Assembly (NCBI GenBank): GCA_964527735.1
Contig: CAZGPG010000004.1
Coordinates: 186,001 to 250,000 of the forward strand
Reading direction: 5' to 3'
Origin: JBEBVQ01 sp964527735
Lineage (GTDB): Bacteria; Bacteroidota; Bacteroidia; Chitinophagales; Chitinophagaceae
DNA length: 64,000 nt
The notes below the pieces were generated by a model, which was not told the origin of the DNA, did not search any database, and saw only the letters and a program-made list of their open reading frames with translations. How positions within the stretch are numbered: the stretch's first letter is position 1; each line of letters begins with the position of its first letter. A program made the translations under genes and the position numbers. This document shows, one piece after another, positions 62,037 to 64,000 of this stretch.

Positions 62037-62146
62037 CAGGCTTGTTGTTCATGGAGCACAAGCTTGTCCCGCCCGAAGCACAAGCCTGTTGTTAAGGAAG
62101 GACAAGCTTGTGGTGAAGCTGGCACAGGCTTGAAATGAAAAGAGCT
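62037..62146. repeat. Tandem array of 22-bp palindromic units (CAAGCTTG type)
   Basis: Units begin at 62037, 62059, 62081, 62103 and 62125, each starting CA(A/G)GC(T/C)TG, a perfect or near palindrome, followed by 14 variable bases that end mostly in GCA or GGA. The period is exactly 22 bp. Because 22 is not a multiple of three, this is not a coding repeat. It lies just upstream of the UbiA-family gene start in a 553-bp gap (61965-62517) without a gene. Confidence 0.85.
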
Positions 62147-62265
62147 GAGACTTGTGGTTGGCCGTCGGACAGTTTGGCAGGCAAGCGAGCTGGAAACGAA
62201 CAGCCGGAAACCTGCAAATGCCACTGCTCCAACCGGCTGATAATCAGATTCAAAATCCGCCATCA

Positions 62266-62390
62266 AAAACATGCCTGCGTTTTTGGAAAAACATAACTAT
62301 GTTTTCCGGAAAACGTAGTTATGTTTTCTCAGAAACATGCTTATGTTTTTCCAAGAGCATCTTCAGGATAAAGGAAAACATGTCTGCGGT
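62266..62390. repeat. Second tandem array of 22-bp palindromic units (AAAACAT-ATGTTTT type)
   Basis: Units begin at 62266, 62288, 62310, 62332, 62354 and 62376. The first four have AAAACAT...(A/C)TGTTTT or close variants, ending GGA, CGG, CTCA and CCA; the fifth is worn. The central unit AAAACATAACTATGTTTTCC is almost a perfect dyad. The period is again exactly 22 bp though the unit sequence differs from the first array 120 bp away. Confidence 0.85.
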
Positions 62391-62517
62391 TGCGGTGCGG
62401 ATATTTATATGTCAGGTTGTCACCCATTATTGCGCTTTCATAAGCCACCATATTTCCCTATAAAAACCGCGCTATTTCCTGTTATCTGGTAACTTTACGT
62501 CCGGCTCATCTGAAATT

Positions 62518-62868
62518 ATGCATATCGAATCATTACGCAGCTATTGTCTCTCACTACCGGAAGCGGAAGAGGGATTACCATTCGGAGGCGATACACTCGT
62601 GTTCAGTGTCCGGGGAAAAATGTTTTGCGCTACGGGCATTGATGATTTCGAGTTCATTAATGTAAAATGCGATCCTGAAAAGGCCATTGATCTGAGGGAG
62701 CGGTACGAAGATGTTGTCCCCGGCTTTCACATGAACAAACGTCACTGGAACAGCATCCGGACCGGCACACTGATCCCCGATGCGCAGATTCAGGAATGGA
62801 TCAGAGATTCTTACCGGCTGGTGGTGGCCGGCATGACGAAGAAACAGCGGGAAGGGTTGCCGCTGTGA
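62518..62868 (+). CDS. MmcQ/YjbR-family protein
   Basis: 116 residues. YCLSLPEAEEGLPFGGDTLVFSVRGKMFC, then FEFINVKCDPEKAIDLRERYEDVVPGFHMNKRHWNSI and the C-terminal IRDSYRLVVAGMTKKQREGL are the family's blocks (double-wing CyaY-like fold). Family members bind DNA in some reports but the cellular role is not settled. A single gene just after the palindromic arrays; the ATG at 62518 is the only sensible start. Confidence 0.93.
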   Translation: MHIESLRSYCLSLPEAEEGLPFGGDTLVFSVRGKMFCATGIDDFEFINVKCDPEKAIDLRERYEDVVPGFHMNKRHWNSIRTGTLIPDAQIQEWIRDSYRLVVAGMTKKQREGLPL

Positions 62869-62914
62869 TGGATGTTCTTGCAACGCATGCTCACGATACT
62901 TTTATTGTCAGCAT

Positions 62915-62960
62915 CACGGATTTACCTGGATTACACGGATAGCACAGATTAAAATCCGTG
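62915..62960. repeat. Intergenic inverted repeat with CACGGATTT/AAATCCGTG arms
   Basis: CACGGATTT (62915-62923) and AAATCCGTG (62952-62960) are perfect arms. Words such as GGATTACACGGAT and TTAATCCGCTTAATCCGCG surround them up to ~62990, the pattern of a repeated intergenic element seen in this group. It lies between the YjbR gene and the convergent helicase gene. Confidence 0.6.
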
Positions 62961-63011
62961 GAATCCCTTAATCCGCTTAATCCGCGTCCCCGGATGCGCT
63001 CACAGCATCAA

Positions 63012-64000
63012 TCATAATCCCGCAAACTCCCAGGCGCTTACATACGCCTCCTGCGCTTCAGCATAGCTGATGAATCCGGCATAAAACGGATCGCGGGAGA
63101 GGGTAGCGCTGTCGCCGATCACCACCAGCTTCTTGCGGGCACGGGTCATGGCGACATTCATACGGCGGATATCAGACAGGAAGCCGATGATACCATCCGG
63201 ATTGCTGCGCGTGAGACTGATGTACACCACATCCCGCTCCTGCCCCTGGAAGCCATCAACCGTATTAATGCTGATCAGATCCAGGTATGACTGCAATCCC
63301 GGCACATGCTGCAATTGTTCTTTGAGCACACGAACCTGCTCCTTATAAGGTGCGATCACGGCAATGGTCGGAGACGCGGCCCCCTGTGTTACCAACTCCG
63401 TGAGTTCCATTGATAAGTGCTTCAGCAGGAAGGCGGCTTCTTCGGGGTTAGTGGTGCTGGTGCCTTCCGGTTGTTCGTCGTAGCCGCAGCCGGCAGTATC
63501 AATAAAGCTCAGCGGCAGTGAGCCGGGGTACAAGGTATGTCCCGCTACCGAATCATGCGCTCTTAACCTGTATTCATAAAATACCTTCGATGAATAACCC
63601 ATAATAACCGTGTGCATCCGGTATTGTTCTTCCAGCAGCGTTACAGATTCCGGATGCAGAGCGACAGCTTTTTCAAGCAGGGTTGTACTCAGTCCGTTAC
63701 GCGCCGCCTCCACCGACTTCACCGTAGGCGGGAGCTGCAGATGATCTCCTGCGAGTATTACTTTCTTCGCTTTCAGTATGGCAATCCAGCAGGCCGGCTC
63801 CAGCGCCTGTCCGGCTTCATCAATGACCACCGCATCGTAACGCAGATCGCGGATGGTATAGTGACCGGCGCCGACAAGCGTGCTCGTTATTATTTCCGAC
63901 CGACCGATGATATCTTCCGTGATGTACTTTTCCGTCTGCTCTACATCTTTCATGATGCGATGCGCTTCCTGGAACAGCGCTTTCCGCTGCTCCCGCTCTG
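63012..64000 (-). CDS. Superfamily 1 DNA/RNA helicase (Upf1/IGHMBP2-like), 5' end outside window
   Basis: The frame stays open to the right edge (ERE QRK ALF QEA HRI before the internal Met at 63953), so only the C-terminal ~328 residues are seen. Motif II is VVIDEAGQALEPACW, motif III VILAGDHLQLPPTVKS, followed by VTLLEEQYRMH (motif IV), NTVDGFQGQERDVVYISLTRSNPDG (motif V) and FLSDIRRMNVAMTRARKKLVVIGD (motif VI). Bacterial members are thought to act in nucleic acid repair or RNA processing; a specific role cannot be given. Confidence 0.93.
   Translation of the reverse strand, partial: EREQRKALFQEAHRIMKDVEQTEKYITEDIIGRSEIITSTLVGAGHYTIRDLRYDAVVIDEAGQALEPACWIAILKAKKVILAGDHLQLPPTVKSVEAARNGLSTTLLEKAVALHPESVTLLEEQYRMHTVIMGYSSKVFYEYRLRAHDSVAGHTLYPGSLPLSFIDTAGCGYDEQPEGTSTTNPEEAAFLLKHLSMELTELVTQGAASPTIAVIAPYKEQVRVLKEQLQHVPGLQSYLDLISINTVDGFQGQERDVVYISLTRSNPDGIIGFLSDIRRMNVAMTRARKKLVVIGDSATLSRDPFYAGFISYAEAQEAYVSAWEFAGL

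Noticed and set aside
61964..62272. A minus-strand frame over the first 22-bp array
   Set aside because: Same reason; it also overlaps the more plausible UbiA start region.
62152..62463. A 103-codon frame over the second 22-bp array
   Set aside because: The repeat period is not a multiple of three and the frame has no codon-like pattern; it arises from the array.

Overview
The window is typical of the Bacteroidota, most likely the family Chitinophagaceae. It carries a SusC/SusD pair, three secreted proteins with type IX secretion (T9SS) sorting domains of both kinds, many intergenic palindromes, and a promoter of the form TTTG-N20-TAnnTTTG ahead of the ribosomal genes. There is no rRNA or recognisable tRNA gene and no insertion sequence with a transposase. 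Most of the window looks close to 50% GC; the exception is a block of cas genes at about 10.94-16.9 kb that is visibly AT-rich.

Layout. 1-2.9 kb: the end of an AsmA-like envelope protein and a polysaccharide-deacetylase-like protein. 3.06-18.3 kb: a complete type I-B (Cst1/Cst2/Cas5t, 'Tneap') CRISPR-Cas locus read on the minus strand, in the order cas6, cas8, cas7, cas5, cas3, cas4, (insert), cas1, cas2, leader, array. The array has 45 repeats and 44 spacers; its leader is beside cas2 and its worn, oldest repeats are at the left. Between cas4 and cas1 sits an island with an XRE antitoxin and AbiEii-like nucleotidyltransferase toxin pair, facing the other way, plus a HEPN-domain protein. Between cas6 and cas8 is a short reading frame that looks like a remnant of a WYL-type regulator. 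The interference genes cas8-cas7-cas5-cas3 are AT-rich whereas cas6, cas4, cas1 and cas2 match the host, so the locus looks like a composite.

18.4-37 kb: envelope and secreted proteins. These are a small acidic protein, two OmpA-family proteins, a giant (about 3,580 residues) T9SS cargo and a SusD/SusC pair. The giant protein has two apparent seven-bladed propellers, nineteen 80-residue tandem repeats and four HYR domains.

37.3-40.3 kb: the core rplM-rpsI-rpsB-tsf cluster with a clear promoter and terminator. 40.3-50.2 kb: housekeeping and metabolic genes (omega-amidase-like nitrilase, ArnT-like glycosyltransferase, a RelE/XRE toxin-antitoxin pair, RNase HII, PaaZ, a Rieske protein, LD-carboxypeptidase, a YceI lipoprotein, MoxR ATPase).

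50.3-60.7 kb: two paralogous T9SS proteins with different sorting domains flank a histidine kinase, response regulator, histidine kinase cluster. A decayed second response regulator follows the second kinase. The same dyad sequence lies upstream of both secreted proteins, suggesting one regulon. 61-64 kb: a UbiA-family membrane protein, an unexplained intergenic region with two palindromic arrays of exactly 22-bp period, a YjbR/MmcQ protein, and a superfamily 1 helicase cut by the window edge.
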